A stretch of DNA of 34,031 bases, from assembly GCF_004565465.1 (NCBI RefSeq), contig NZ_SRHY01000034.1, positions 1 through 34,031 of the forward strand. Direction: 5' to 3'. How positions within the stretch are numbered: the first letter of the stretch is position 1; each line of letters starts with the position of its first letter. The DNA comes from Lentibacillus salicampi. Its GTDB lineage: Bacteria; Bacillota; Bacilli; Bacillales; Amphibacillaceae. Shown piece after piece: positions 7,678 through 16,520 of this stretch. The notes beneath the pieces were generated by a model. That model was not told the DNA's origin. It saw only the letters and a list, made by a program, of their open reading frames with translations, and did no database searches. The position numbers and the translations under genes are program-made.

Positions 7678-8072
7678 CTCTCTAGTTTAACATCCGACCT
7701 GGCTTATGGTCAATTGTTTGGTTCATACCTCTTCTTTCTCCACTTGATTTAAAAAATGATGCTGGCTATTCCTGCTTTCACTCCCGCGCTTTAGCAAGTA
7801 ACACTCACTAGATCCGCTTCACCCCTATAATCGAACCATTTTTAAATATGGGGGCATGAAACTGAAAAATATTTTTAAAATATTTGAGTAGAGCATGCCA
7901 CTTTTTTAGCAGTTGTTTCGATTATAAAGGTGAGAAGGGAAGCAACTCGCCCAGAGAGAAACAGTATCTCATGTTTCAAGTTCTTTTGACACATGAATGG
8001 TTGAAGTTTCAAGCTGACGCTGTATCTTCAAAAAATGAATCATGTGAGGATAAGCCCGGGAGTAAAGCCCCA
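7678..8072. other. Gene-free stretch
   Basis: About 395 bases without a supported gene. Open frames on the plus strand here run into the reverse complement of the YugN-like gene and have no ribosome site. An AT-rich self-complementary patch (AAATATTTTTAAAATATTT) lies near 7868-7886. No promoter or terminator could be assigned. Confidence 0.4.
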
Positions 8073-8498
8073 TCACGATATTTTCAAATCATCAATCGAA
8101 TTGAGAATTCTACCTACTTCCTGCTCACCAGCCGCTTCCCAACGGCTTTTGTCCACTATATTTCCATCCTTGTCAAGAGGCGTTTGGAATTGGCTGAAGC
8201 CTGTTGTTGTCAGCAATGAATTGCCATCCCATTCCAATCCCGTGTTTACCACATGTTTGATGACGTATGGCGTCCGGAATTGCAAACAAGCATTAGCACT
8301 GTCAAGCTGCCCTTCAATGACATCAAACGGTATTCTTATATAGATTGTCTCGCCGCCTTCCCGGCATAGCACCATATCAAATTTGCCGCGGTCATATTCC
8401 CAATTCCCGCAAAGTGTGTATCCATTAGACCGAAATGTTCTGTACACATCACCAAAATAGGCTTTTTTTCCTTCCATTTCCGTTTTCAATTTTAACAC
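8073..8498 (-). CDS. YugN-like family protein
   Basis: This cytosolic protein of 141 residues resembles the Bacillus YugN family: FRSNGYTLCGNWEYDRGKFD near residues 22-41, then an IYIRIPFDVIEG beta-strand pattern and a TPYVIKHVVNTGLEW segment. The family has no known biochemical role. The start is GTG at 8498 with GGGAG nine bases upstream; a TGA two codons before it rules out a longer frame. It is transcribed alone, away from the small membrane-protein gene to its right. Confidence 0.75.
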   Translation of the reverse strand: MLKLKTEMEGKKAYFGDVYRTFRSNGYTLCGNWEYDRGKFDMVLCREGGETIYIRIPFDVIEGQLDSANACLQFRTPYVIKHVVNTGLEWDGNSLLTTTGFSQFQTPLDKDGNIVDKSRWEAAGEQEVGRILNSIDDLKIS

Positions 8499-8682
8499 AC
8501 ATCATCACTCCCTGATTAAGATATCTGAATAAGTTGTAAGTACTTATCAGCAACGTAAAATAACCCGGGCATCTTCTCCTGCCTCGATGAAATACCGTGA
8601 AAAGTATTTATGCGTATTATTCACCTGCAAATGGAAATAATACCTAAAACATGAGGTTTTTTTACGAATGAAGGATGATGAT

Positions 8683-8967
8683 ATGAAACTATTCCTGGTC
8701 GCAGGCAGTATTGTATTGTCTGTCGTCATGTACTTAACCCAAAACCACTGGTACAGACTCCGCTTTATTTTTAATGTGGCAGCCGTCATATGTGCCCTGA
8801 TATTCGGTAATATCACGTCACTGTCAATTTACCAGATCATCAAAGATGGAACAGTCATGATGACAGCTATTCATGCGGTATTCTTAAATCCACTATTTTT
8901 AATGACGGGCTCCTTTTTAGGGTTATATATGATCTACCGTATTCTTGCAGCAGTGATAGAGGAATAA
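8683..8967 (+). CDS. Small membrane protein of unknown function
   Basis: This protein of 94 residues has three likely membrane helices (LVAGSIVLSVVMYL, FIFNVAAVICALIFG and PLFLMTGSFLGLYMIYRIL). The ATG at 8683 has AAGGATG upstream; the ATG at 8668 has no ribosome site. I do not recognise a family. It precedes the AEC transporter on the same strand by about 110 bases, but the transporter has its own folded leader, so they may not share control. Confidence 0.7.
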   Translation: MKLFLVAGSIVLSVVMYLTQNHWYRLRFIFNVAAVICALIFGNITSLSIYQIIKDGTVMMTAIHAVFLNPLFLMTGSFLGLYMIYRILAAVIEE

Positions 8968-9001
8968 GCCTTAATTCAGATTGAAAAGCATAAATGTGCG
9001 C

Positions 9002-9071
9002 CCCGTTGTACCAAAGGAAAAACCTTTAGCATAGGTTAATTTAGGTATATGCTCATTTGGTACAGCGGGAG
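9002..9071 (+). promoter_or_regulatory. Structured leader of the AEC transporter, sequestering its ribosome site
   Basis: CCCGTTGTACCAAA (9002-9015) and TTTGGTACAGCGGG (9056-9069) pair over 14 positions in RNA with one G-U. The 3' arm runs into the GGGAG ribosome site (9067-9071) of the AEC gene. The 40-base interior can fold as AAAGG-AAAAA-CCTTT plus AGCATA/TATGCT (9028-9053), giving a three-way junction, or alternatively as AACCT/AGGTT. No known riboswitch family was recognised. Confidence 0.6.
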
Positions 9072-9079
9072 TGATCATC

Positions 9080-10015
9080 ATGGATTCGGCATGGGCGTTT
9101 CTACAGGAAATGGTTCATCTTTATATAATTGCACTAATCGGATTTATCGTACGGAAAATGGGTGTGTTAAATCAAGACACTGATTATGTGCTGACACAGC
9201 TCATTTTATATGTGACGCTTCCTGCCCTGATTTTATTTTCACTGGATATCCCTTTTTCATTTTCTTTAATGAAAGAATTCCTTTTACTCTTGGGCATGTC
9301 TGCTTACATCCTGCTGCTATCCATTTTCCTTGCTGGATGGATGCGGAGGCGTTCAATACTTGTTGATAGACAGAAAAGCGTTTATGAAGGACTTATCATC
9401 TTTGGGAATCAGGGGTATATTGGCTTCGCAGTCATTTTCGCCGTTTTTGGAGAGCAGGGGATTGTTTATTTAACCATGTTTAACTTGATTTATTTCATTC
9501 TTATATGGACGTATGGCATTTACTTGTTCACAAAGGACAAAGCGCAGATAGCCTGGAGGAACATTATTTTAAATCCTGGTGTGGTTTCAACATTAACTGG
9601 CATATTGGTGTTGTTTCTTCCCATCAGTTGGCCGGGTTTATTAACAAATACATTTGAAAGTGTGGGAAAAATGACAGTCCCACTTTCGATGATCTTAATC
9701 GGCAGTTTGATTGCCAATATAACTTACCAAGACTTTGGTTCTCTGATGAAAAATACGTATATTTGGAAGGCAGTCATACTCAAGCTTCTCATCATTCCAC
9801 TACTGCTGCTTCCTTTTGGAGCTTTTTCCATCCCATTCTCTTTACTCATGATAGCCGTTCTTACAGCAGGCATGCCTTCCGCCCCAACGATGTCACTTTA
9901 CGCTCAAAAGTTTGGAGGTGACACACATTTTGCCTCTTTAGGTGTCATGATTTCCAGTTTATTAGGTGTCCTTACGATTCCATTGTTATATATTGTTTTA
10001 CACCTGATTCATTAA
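9080..10015 (+). CDS. AEC (auxin efflux carrier) family transporter
   Basis: This membrane protein of 311 residues has ten hydrophobic segments in two five-helix halves, the pattern of the AEC/PIN-like family of organic-acid transporters. Family-like features are LTQLILYVTLPALILFSLDI after the second helix and FGNQGYIGFAVIFAVFGEQG near residue 112, then AGMPSAPTMSLYAQKFGGD in the second half. The substrate is unknown; relatives move malate and other carboxylates. I chose the ATG at 9080, eight bases after GGGAG; the GTG at 9071 overlaps that ribosome site. Its leader folds over the ribosome site, so translation may be regulated. Confidence 0.9.
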   Translation: MDSAWAFLQEMVHLYIIALIGFIVRKMGVLNQDTDYVLTQLILYVTLPALILFSLDIPFSFSLMKEFLLLLGMSAYILLLSIFLAGWMRRRSILVDRQKSVYEGLIIFGNQGYIGFAVIFAVFGEQGIVYLTMFNLIYFILIWTYGIYLFTKDKAQIAWRNIILNPGVVSTLTGILVLFLPISWPGLLTNTFESVGKMTVPLSMILIGSLIANITYQDFGSLMKNTYIWKAVILKLLIIPLLLLPFGAFSIPFSLLMIAVLTAGMPSAPTMSLYAQKFGGDTHFASLGVMISSLLGVLTIPLLYIVLHLIH

Positions 10016-10052
10016 AAAGAGAACCGTTATAAAATAACTCATCACCAAAAAC

Positions 10053-10093
10053 CAAACCGCTCGATGTCCATATGATAAGGACGAGCGGCTTTG
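10053..10093. terminator. Bidirectional terminator between convergent genes
   Basis: CAAACCGCTCG and CGAGCGGCTTTG form a strong GC stem, extended inward by GTCC/GGAC, with A- and T-rich flanks on both sides. It separates the AEC transporter (plus) from the ABC transporter operon (minus). Confidence 0.8.
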
Positions 10094-10112
10094 ACTTAAA
10101 TGTTATCCATTA

Positions 10113-10802
10113 TTAAGAGTTCCCGTGTTCTCGCTGCTGCAATTGTATTTCACCATCCGTGATGGCATACACTTTGTCACAATAGTCCAACAAGCGTGTA
10201 TCGTGTGTTACCACAATCGTTGTTTTATTTCGTTTCTTGGTCAAATCGTTAAGCATTTTCATGACTTCAAATGCCCGATCCGTATCCAGTGATGCAGTCG
10301 GTTCGTCTGCCAGGAGGATACTGGGGTCGCTGTAAAGCCCTTTCGCAATCGCCACACGCTGACGCTCGCCACCGGAAAGCTCAGATGGGTACTTGTCTCT
10401 TAATGGCTCAATACCCAGCGACTGATATAAATCCTGCAATTCATCTTCAGAGAGATTATTTGTTTTCACTTTATCCAGTAATGTCATTTGTTCATCCACT
10501 GTCAGAAAAGGAACCAGGTTAGACGCCTGAAGAATAAATCCAATCTCATGCAAACGAACGTGGGAGCGTTTCTTTTCCTTCATCTGTGTTATATTATGAC
10601 CGTTTATCATTACTTCCCCATAGCTGGGCGTTTGCAGACCACCGGCAATTGTCAGGAATGTACTCTTGCCGGATCCTGATGGCCCAACCACCACAATCAA
10701 TTCGCCACTGTCTGCAGTGAAATTTGTTTTGTCAAGAGCTTCCACCATTGTATGCCCTGTCCCAAATACTTTATTGACTTCATGCATTTCCAGTGCTGGC
10801 AT
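10113..10802 (-). CDS. ABC transporter ATP-binding protein (HrtA/MacB-like)
   Basis: This ATPase of 229 residues has all ABC motifs: Walker A GPSGSGKST near residue 40, Q-loop FILQASN, signature LSGGERQR, Walker B ILLADEPTASLD and switch histidine VVTHD. The type is that of LolD/MacB/HrtA ATPases that work with FtsX-like permeases. It starts at an ATG behind TAGGAGG, three bases after the stop of the permease gene, so the two are one operon. With the permease it should extrude a lipophilic or toxic compound; haem is one possibility, given the resemblance to HrtAB. Confidence 0.93.
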   Translation of the reverse strand: MPALEMHEVNKVFGTGHTMVEALDKTNFTADSGELIVVVGPSGSGKSTFLTIAGGLQTPSYGEVMINGHNITQMKEKKRSHVRLHEIGFILQASNLVPFLTVDEQMTLLDKVKTNNLSEDELQDLYQSLGIEPLRDKYPSELSGGERQRVAIAKGLYSDPSILLADEPTASLDTDRAFEVMKMLNDLTKKRNKTTIVVTHDTRLLDYCDKVYAITDGEIQLQQREHGNS

Positions 10803-10805
10803 AAT

Positions 10806-11873
10806 TTAACCTCCTATCGCTTTCAACGGGTCAATTTTCACGATCGTTCTGACTGATATGAATGCGCCTAATACAGATACAGCAATCAAAACCAACCCAT
10901 ACAACAGCATGGTCAAATAATCAAATGCAACAGGTACTGCAGCCGGCAGAAAGAATCCAGTCAAAATTGTTAGTAAAAAGCCGATTGCAACACCAGCAAC
11001 AGCCAACTGGAACGTTTGGGCAACAACAGACTTTGCCAAATACTTACCGGGGATCCCCTGTGCTTTCATAACGCCGAACATACTTACTTTTTGAATGGTC
11101 AACACGTAAAGGAAAATGGCCAATATGACTGCTGAAATAATAAACAAGAAATAAATCATAAAGGTTAGCGTCAAGTTCTGTGCGGTATAGCCTGGAAGGT
11201 TTTCGATAAATGTCGATGTCTCTACGACCTGTAATTCGTCATCAACGGAGACATCCGCTAAATTGTCTCCACGAACGACAAAACCGTTCACCACACCTTC
11301 ATTATTGTCTGCTGCCTCACCAAAGCGAACTTGCTGTAACGTATCCATATTCGTATATAAAACGGGCGCAGCATTGAAGCGGGCGTTGTCTGTGAATCCT
11401 ACAATTGTTAAAACCGTATCTGAAGACGATATCTCAAGTTCATCCCCTATCTGAAAACCCTCTTCCTGCAAGGTGTCGTCCGCAATGACTTCTCCTTTTT
11501 CCGAAAATGATTCCCCTTCAGTTACGTCAGGCATAATCAATTTATCTTCTTTGATACCAAAGATCGACACATTGGATTGACGTTCCCCCACACTGGCAAT
11601 GGCATTTAATTGGCCTAACGCCGCATAAGCTTCTACCCCTTTACCATTAAAATCGTCTATATTCATATTGGAGCGGGGCAGATTTATGTCAGACTCCTCT
11701 GTCAGAATGATACCATCCGCATTCCATTTATCAACGGCTTCCCGGTTTAATTGCTCCAAACCATTCGCTAATCCCGACAGGAAAAACACAAGATAGGAAA
11801 CAAGAACCAATACCCCTGTTATCAGGGTATAGCGCAGTTTATTATATTTGATTTCCTTCCATGCTAAAAACAT
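10806..11873 (-). CDS. FtsX-like ABC transporter permease (HrtB-like)
   Basis: This permease of 355 residues has one N-terminal membrane helix (YTLITGVLVLVSYLVFFLSG), an extracellular domain of about 200 residues, and three C-terminal helices of the FtsX type, ending IVKIDPLKAIGG. The overall plan and the segments AWKEIKYNKLRY and TIQKVSMFGVMKAQGI match HrtB-like permeases of Gram-positive haem and peptide efflux systems. The ATG at 11873 follows AAGGAG at ten bases; the upstream in-frame start at 11924 would run through the operator and lacks a ribosome site. Two palindromes at 11893-11907 and 11970-11985 suggest repression by the adjacent TetR protein. Confidence 0.9.
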   Translation of the reverse strand: MFLAWKEIKYNKLRYTLITGVLVLVSYLVFFLSGLANGLEQLNREAVDKWNADGIILTEESDINLPRSNMNIDDFNGKGVEAYAALGQLNAIASVGERQSNVSIFGIKEDKLIMPDVTEGESFSEKGEVIADDTLQEEGFQIGDELEISSSDTVLTIVGFTDNARFNAAPVLYTNMDTLQQVRFGEAADNNEGVVNGFVVRGDNLADVSVDDELQVVETSTFIENLPGYTAQNLTLTFMIYFLFIISAVILAIFLYVLTIQKVSMFGVMKAQGIPGKYLAKSVVAQTFQLAVAGVAIGFLLTILTGFFLPAAVPVAFDYLTMLLYGLVLIAVSVLGAFISVRTIVKIDPLKAIGG

Positions 11874-11892
11874 CGCATCCCTACTCCTTAAT

Positions 11893-11907
11893 TTATCGAT
11901 TGATAAG
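11893..11907. promoter_or_regulatory. Palindromic operator-like site 2 (TTATC-N4-GATAA)
   Basis: TTATCGATTGATAAG lies just before the ribosome site of the permease gene and matches the perfect palindrome at 11970 in all but one central position. Together they look like a pair of TetR binding sites about 77 bases apart. Confidence 0.6.
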
Positions 11908-11969
11908 CAAACTGCATAAACCATATATATGAACGATTCCTTCGATTAATGTATCACAGCTTCATAAAC

Positions 11970-11985
11970 CTTATCAATTGATAAG
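11970..11985. promoter_or_regulatory. Perfect 16-bp operator-like palindrome
   Basis: CTTATCAATTGATAAG is a perfect palindrome in the gap between the TetR gene and the ABC operon. On the minus strand its right half contains TTGATA, which with TACATT 18 bases on could be the operon promoter, so a bound repressor would block RNA polymerase. Confidence 0.68.
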
Positions 11986-12039
11986 TTATTTGCAAAACAA
12001 GAGACTTCACGCACTGAAGCTGCATTCATCCTCTTGGGA

Positions 12040-12630
12040 TCAAGATTTGATCGTCCCATGCAAAATCAGGTCCACAAGTAATGAATACTGTCCCGCTAAC
12101 GATTCAGATTGGTATTTCAATGCAGACATCGTTTGTCCCATTGTCAACAAACAAAAGCGAGCTGCTTCTTCCGGTGAAATGGTATCTCTTAATAAACCAT
12201 AAGCCTTCATCTCTTCAAAAATTTCAATAAACGGATCCAAATATGTTTCCTTCCATAATAAATAAATGTGATGACGATTTTCTTCTTTGAATTCAACGAA
12301 AATGTCATGAACCATATTCATAATACTCGAGGGGTGCTCCTTTGATAACACCGCCAGCATAGTCTCCAAACGTCCAGGCATCGTCTCTGCAGATATAGCT
12401 TCTATTTTCACTTGTATGTTCGCAACGAATGATTCAAGCATTGCAATATACAATGATTGCTTGTCCGAAAAATGGTAATAAAGAGCAGGCTGGGTGATTT
12501 TACATTTTGCAGCAATTTCCCTGGTCGTCACCGCTCTATAACCTTTTTCCATGAATAGCTCCCGTGCCACCTTTAAAATTCGATCGCGCGTCCATTCTAA
12601 GTCTTCGTTGTTTGTCCGAGATTTTTTCAT
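12040..12630 (-). CDS. TetR/AcrR-family regulator of the ABC efflux operon
   Basis: This repressor of 196 residues has a textbook TetR DNA-binding domain near residues 13-58 (ILKVARELFMEKGYRAVTTR, then KITQPALYYHFSDKQSLY). The ATG at 12630 has AAAGGAG seven bases upstream. A longer frame to 12768 would read through the terminator at 12725-12772 and is rejected. It lies directly upstream of the HrtAB-like operon on the same strand, with the palindromes between them, so it probably represses the transporter and senses its substrate. Confidence 0.92.
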   Translation of the reverse strand: MKKSRTNNEDLEWTRDRILKVARELFMEKGYRAVTTREIAAKCKITQPALYYHFSDKQSLYIAMLESFVANIQVKIEAISAETMPGRLETMLAVLSKEHPSSIMNMVHDIFVEFKEENRHHIYLLWKETYLDPFIEIFEEMKAYGLLRDTISPEEAARFCLLTMGQTMSALKYQSESLAGQYSLLVDLILHGTIKS

Positions 12631-12724
12631 AAAGAACTCCTTTATAGACCTTTCATTACCAACTATTTTACATAATTTCGCGTCCATTGACATCTTTAAT
12701 CTCAAATAAAGGAATTCCGGCCAC

Positions 12725-12772
12725 AAAAAATGAGATTGTTGCTCCCATAAGGTTTGCAACAATCCCATTTTG
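12725..12772 (-). terminator. Intrinsic terminator after the DUF378 gene
   Basis: On the minus strand AAAATGGGATTGTTGC pairs with GCAACAATCTCATTTT, followed by a short T run. It is the end of the DUF378 transcript and separates it from the TetR gene. Confidence 0.82.
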
Positions 12773-12789
12773 ATTATGGTTTTTAAATG

Positions 12790-13083
12790 TCAATCCTTAT
12801 CACGAAACGGTTCATTCTCTTCACTAAATTCCGTCGCGTAATTCATATTCCCGGATCTTCTAACACCATCATTACTATGCTCGTCTTCATGCATCGGGTC
12901 AAATAACAATGGCAGGCAAAACAGAGCTCCAACGCCGACAAGCGTATACACAACCCTCGCCAGACCAGCGTCCTGTCCACCAAAAAGTGCTGCAACTAAG
13001 TCCCACTGAAACAATCCAATTAACCCCCAATTAAGCGCACCGATAATGACTAATACCAGGGCAATGCGTTGAATGGTTCTCAT
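12790..13083 (-). CDS. DUF378 family small membrane protein
   Basis: This protein of 97 residues has two membrane helices (IALVLVIIGALNWGLIGLF and VVYTLVGVGALFCLPLLF) carrying the family hallmark GALNWGLIGLFQWDLVAALFG (shown here as the family pattern), and a charged C-terminal tail of about 40 residues. The function of DUF378 proteins is unknown. It starts with ATG behind an AGGAGG site and has its own terminator. Confidence 0.88.
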   Translation of the reverse strand: MRTIQRIALVLVIIGALNWGLIGLFQWDLVAALFGGQDAGLARVVYTLVGVGALFCLPLLFDPMHEDEHSNDGVRRSGNMNYATEFSEENEPFRDKD

Positions 13084-13414
13084 GATGACACCTCCTAACT
13101 TTTAAAAGTTACTTCTCACCTTCAAAAACCGCTAATAACTTTAACAGTGAAGAATATTCCATCTTATTATTTAAAGGATCGCCTGATTCTATACAATGAT
13201 TTTACAAATCATTTTGTTCCGGACAATGGATGTTCTTACAATTAAAGAATTTTCACTTCCCTCCACAGGCATTTGAAATATGTTCATTCAGGATAAAAAC
13301 TAGAAACATTACATATATTCCGCATATCCAAATTAAAAGAAATTTGTTACAATAGTTGTAGTCAATATCTCCTAAAAGCATTTATTAGAATTAACTTTTA
13401 ACGGAGGTGGTTAG
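13084..13414. other. Upstream region of the cas operon
   Basis: This 331-base gap between the DUF378 gene and cas3 holds the cas promoter, which I could not place with confidence: TACAAT at about 13347 is a fair -10 box but lacks a good -35. A palindrome AATGATTT-TAC-AAATCATT lies at 13195-13213. The cas3 ribosome site GGAGGTGG ends the region. Confidence 0.45.
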
Positions 13415-15781
13415 TTGCTACTGGCTCACATTAGGAACAGTGACTTTGCTGAGCAATCTGTTCAAACTCACTTGGAAGACGTCTCTTTAATTGCACGTCA
13501 ATATGGGAATTCTGTAGATTTGGGTGCTCACGCGGAATTAGCAGGTTTTTTACATGATATGGGTAAATTCACACAGCATTTTACAACGTATTTAAAAAAT
13601 GCTGTGTTCAAACAAGAAGTCACCGGGAAAAAAATTGATCATTCGACTGCAGGCGCAAAATACTTATACGACAATTATTATGATACGAATACTCTCCAGA
13701 ATTATGTCGTAGAAACAATTGGAATGGCGATTTTATCCCATCATTCGGGATTACAGAATTTTGTGCAGCTTGATTTTAAACCGTCCGATTATTTAAGGCG
13801 CGTGACCAACGAAGAATTGCCTCACTATGATGAGGTGGTTCAAAACTTTGAATCGATTAAAGGAAACGTTGAGAAAGTAAAAGCTCTTATTGAAGAAGCA
13901 ACAAACGAGTTTCGGGAATTCATGGGAAAAATAAAGCCGCTTGCAAAGCCCATTGTTTATTTGAATCTGATGCAAAAACTGGTATTTAGTTGTTTGGTTG
14001 ATGCTGATCGTACTAATACCAGATGTTTTGAGGAAAATGAAGAGTATAATAATAATGTGTCAAAAAGCGAAACCGTATTTAAGAATGGCTATAATGAGCT
14101 AATGGCTCAAGTTACGGAATGGGAGCAACAGCAAGTGACCCCAATCAATCAATTGCGGAATGAACTTTCGGGAAAATGTGATCAGTTCGCAGGCAAGTCC
14201 TCCGCCATCTATACATTAACCATTCCAACCGGTGGTGGTAAAACCTTTGCGAGCCTGCGTTACGCACTAAAACATGCGCAAAGTCATCATAAATCACGGA
14301 TTATTTATGTTGTGCCTTACACAACAATTCTGGAGCAAAACGCAGAAGCCGTGAGAAATATAATTAAGCAGCCAGAGGCCGTACTTGAGCATCATGCCAA
14401 TGTAATAGACGATGATAATTTGGATGATGAAATGGATTATTATCGTATTAATAACCACAAACAACTGCAATTAGGTAGGGATAACTGGGATTATCCGATT
14501 ATTTTTACCACAATGGTGCAATTTCTGGATGCTTTTTTCCAAAAAGGGACACGAAAAAGTCGCCGATTACATAACCTGACTAATTCGGTTATAGTTTTTG
14601 ACGAAGTGCAATCAGTTCCCTATCAGCATACTGAGTTGTTCAATACAGCAGTGAATTTTCTTCATACAGCAGGCAATAGCAGTATCGTATTATGCACGGC
14701 GACACAGCCTGCGGTCGATAAGATGGACCTTCCAGTTGTATTAGATGACAATACAGAAATGGTTCCAAACCTTAATGAAACGGTAGAAGCATTTAGACGA
14801 GTGTCCTTTCATAATAAGGTAGAACGTGAAGGTTGGGACACAGAACAAATAGGGGATTTTGTTAAGCAGCTTATACAGAAATTGGACTCTGTATTGATTA
14901 TATTAAACACGAAAACAGCGGCTAAAAAATTATACGAATGCCTCGCGGAACAGAAAGATGCTTATGTTGTCCACCTAAGTACATCAATGTGCCCCGCGCA
15001 TCGCAAGGAAAAACTGACAGCCATTAAACGTAAATTAGGGGACGAAAAAGTTATTTGTATTAGTACGCAGCTTATTGAAGCTGGTGTTGATATTAGCTTT
15101 GCATCTGTTATCAGGTCTTTAGCCGGGCTAGATTCAATTGCCCAAGCAGCAGGACGTTGTAATCGAAATAAAGAAGTTGAAATAGGTGATGTTTATCTTA
15201 TACGCGCGAAAGATGAACGCCTGTCAAAACTTCCTGAAATCCGCATTGGCGGGGAAGTAACAGAAAATTATATCCTGTCTGATTCCCAGTATGCTGACCA
15301 TTTATTAAGTCCTGAAACGATTAAGACTTATTTCACGCATTTTCACGAACAAGCTAAGCGTGAAATCTTGAAAACTCCAAAGGGATTGGATTATGAATTA
15401 TTGGAACTGCTAGACGGATCGTTCTCATCGAAAAAACAACCTCAGACAAAGTCAACGGGAATGTTTAAAACAATCGAACGTTATTTTGAAGCAATCTCCT
15501 CACCTACAACTGGAGTTCTAGTGCCATTTGGAGAGGGCAAAGATATTATTGCTCGTTTAAACGAAAATATAAAAGATCCTGTATTATTTAACCGATTGAT
15601 GAAACAAGTTCAGCAGTACAGTGTAAACCTTTACGATCATGAGTTACATACATTGAGTTCTGAAAATCTGATTACACCGCTTTTTAATGGGACGATTTAT
15701 TGTCTGAATGATAAGGCTTATAACAAGCAATACGGCGTTACATTAGAAGGAAAAGCAGCGCTGGATAATTATACTTTTTAA
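13415..15781 (+). CDS. cas3: CRISPR-associated nuclease-helicase Cas3 (type I-C)
   Basis: This protein of 788 residues is recruited by Cascade to unwind and shred target DNA. The N-terminal HD nuclease domain has H19, H39 and the H47-D48 pair (GFLHDMGKF), with HHSGL later. The helicase has Walker A IPTGGGKT at 270-277, DEVQ at 396-399 in place of the more common DEAH, the TAT motif (LCTATQPAV), and motif VI (QAAGRCNRN). It starts at a TTG five or six bases after GGAGGTGG; there is no competing ATG. It is the first gene of the operon, with cas5c 13 bases downstream. Confidence 0.97.
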   Translation: MLLAHIRNSDFAEQSVQTHLEDVSLIARQYGNSVDLGAHAELAGFLHDMGKFTQHFTTYLKNAVFKQEVTGKKIDHSTAGAKYLYDNYYDTNTLQNYVVETIGMAILSHHSGLQNFVQLDFKPSDYLRRVTNEELPHYDEVVQNFESIKGNVEKVKALIEEATNEFREFMGKIKPLAKPIVYLNLMQKLVFSCLVDADRTNTRCFEENEEYNNNVSKSETVFKNGYNELMAQVTEWEQQQVTPINQLRNELSGKCDQFAGKSSAIYTLTIPTGGGKTFASLRYALKHAQSHHKSRIIYVVPYTTILEQNAEAVRNIIKQPEAVLEHHANVIDDDNLDDEMDYYRINNHKQLQLGRDNWDYPIIFTTMVQFLDAFFQKGTRKSRRLHNLTNSVIVFDEVQSVPYQHTELFNTAVNFLHTAGNSSIVLCTATQPAVDKMDLPVVLDDNTEMVPNLNETVEAFRRVSFHNKVEREGWDTEQIGDFVKQLIQKLDSVLIILNTKTAAKKLYECLAEQKDAYVVHLSTSMCPAHRKEKLTAIKRKLGDEKVICISTQLIEAGVDISFASVIRSLAGLDSIAQAAGRCNRNKEVEIGDVYLIRAKDERLSKLPEIRIGGEVTENYILSDSQYADHLLSPETIKTYFTHFHEQAKREILKTPKGLDYELLELLDGSFSSKKQPQTKSTGMFKTIERYFEAISSPTTGVLVPFGEGKDIIARLNENIKDPVLFNRLMKQVQQYSVNLYDHELHTLSSENLITPLFNGTIYCLNDKAYNKQYGVTLEGKAALDNYTF

Positions 15782-15794
15782 GGAGGTGAAACTA

Positions 15795-16520
15795 ATGAGA
15801 AATCAGATCGAATTTATTGTCCATGGTAAATATGCTCTGTTCACCGATCCTGTGACACGGATTGGCGGAGAAAAATTTACCTATCAAGTACCAACGTATC
15901 AGGCATTGAAAGGAATTGTCGAATCGATTTATTGGAAACCGACTATTACATGGTATATCGATGACGTTCGCGTGATGAATGCAATTCAAACAGAAGTAAA
16001 GGCTGTTCGTCCAATAAAATATCAAAATGACGAAAATGATTTAATGTACTATACGTATTTACGCCACCCAGCGTACCAAGTCCGGGCTCATTTTGAATTT
16101 AATGAGAACAGGCCGGATCTCGCCTATGACCGTAACGAACACAAGCATCATAATATCGCAAAGCGTTCGGTTAAAAGAGGTGGACGAAGAGATGTCTACT
16201 TAGGGACCAGGGAATGTCAGGGGTATGTTGAAGATTGTATTTTTGGAGATGGCGAAAGTTTCTATGATAATTATGGAGAAATCAATTTTGGACCGATGTT
16301 TCATGGATTCACTTATCCGGATGAAGGGGATCGGGAATCATTTCAGGCACGTTTATGGGTGCCAACCATGAAGGACGGTATTATTTCATTCGAACGACCT
16401 GAAAACTGCGAAATTGTTAGAACCATACACAAGGATAGCATGAAACAATTTAAGAAGGGAACTAATTTCACGCCAGTCGATGACGAATATAAAACAGTAT
16501 TTAAGGAGGTGGACCAATGA
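15795..16520 (+). CDS. cas5c: Cas5c (Cas5d) crRNA-processing endonuclease
   Basis: This protein of 241 residues is the Cas5 of type I-C, which replaces Cas6 and cuts the repeat RNA, then stays on the crRNA 5' handle in Cascade. Residues aligned with the B. halodurans catalytic triad are present: Y46 (SIYWKP) and K117-H118 ([11 protein letters not shown]). The [20 protein letters not shown] segment is typical of the family. The ATG at 15795 follows AGGAGGTG by six bases; an in-frame GTG at 15786 overlaps that site. Its stop overlaps the cas8c start (ATGA), so the two are translationally coupled. Confidence 0.96.
   Translation: MRNQIEFIVHGKYALFTDPVTRIGGEKFTYQVPTYQALKGIVESIYWKPTITWYIDDVRVMNAIQTEVKAVRPIKYQNDENDLMYYTYLRHPAYQVRAHFEFNENRPDLAYDRNEHKHHNIAKRSVKRGGRRDVYLGTRECQGYVEDCIFGDGESFYDNYGEINFGPMFHGFTYPDEGDRESFQARLWVPTMKDGIISFERPENCEIVRTIHKDSMKQFKKGTNFTPVDDEYKTVFKEVDQ

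Noticed and set aside
7884..8343. Plus-strand frames of 102-111 codons
   Set aside because: They mostly mirror the YugN-like gene on the other strand and lack ribosome sites.
9071..9079. GTG start for the AEC transporter
   Set aside because: The GTG overlaps the GGGAG ribosome site that serves the ATG at 9080.
12631..12768. 46-residue N-terminal extension of the second TetR protein
   Set aside because: It would be read through the DUF378 terminator, and the ATG at 12630 has a strong ribosome site at the right distance.
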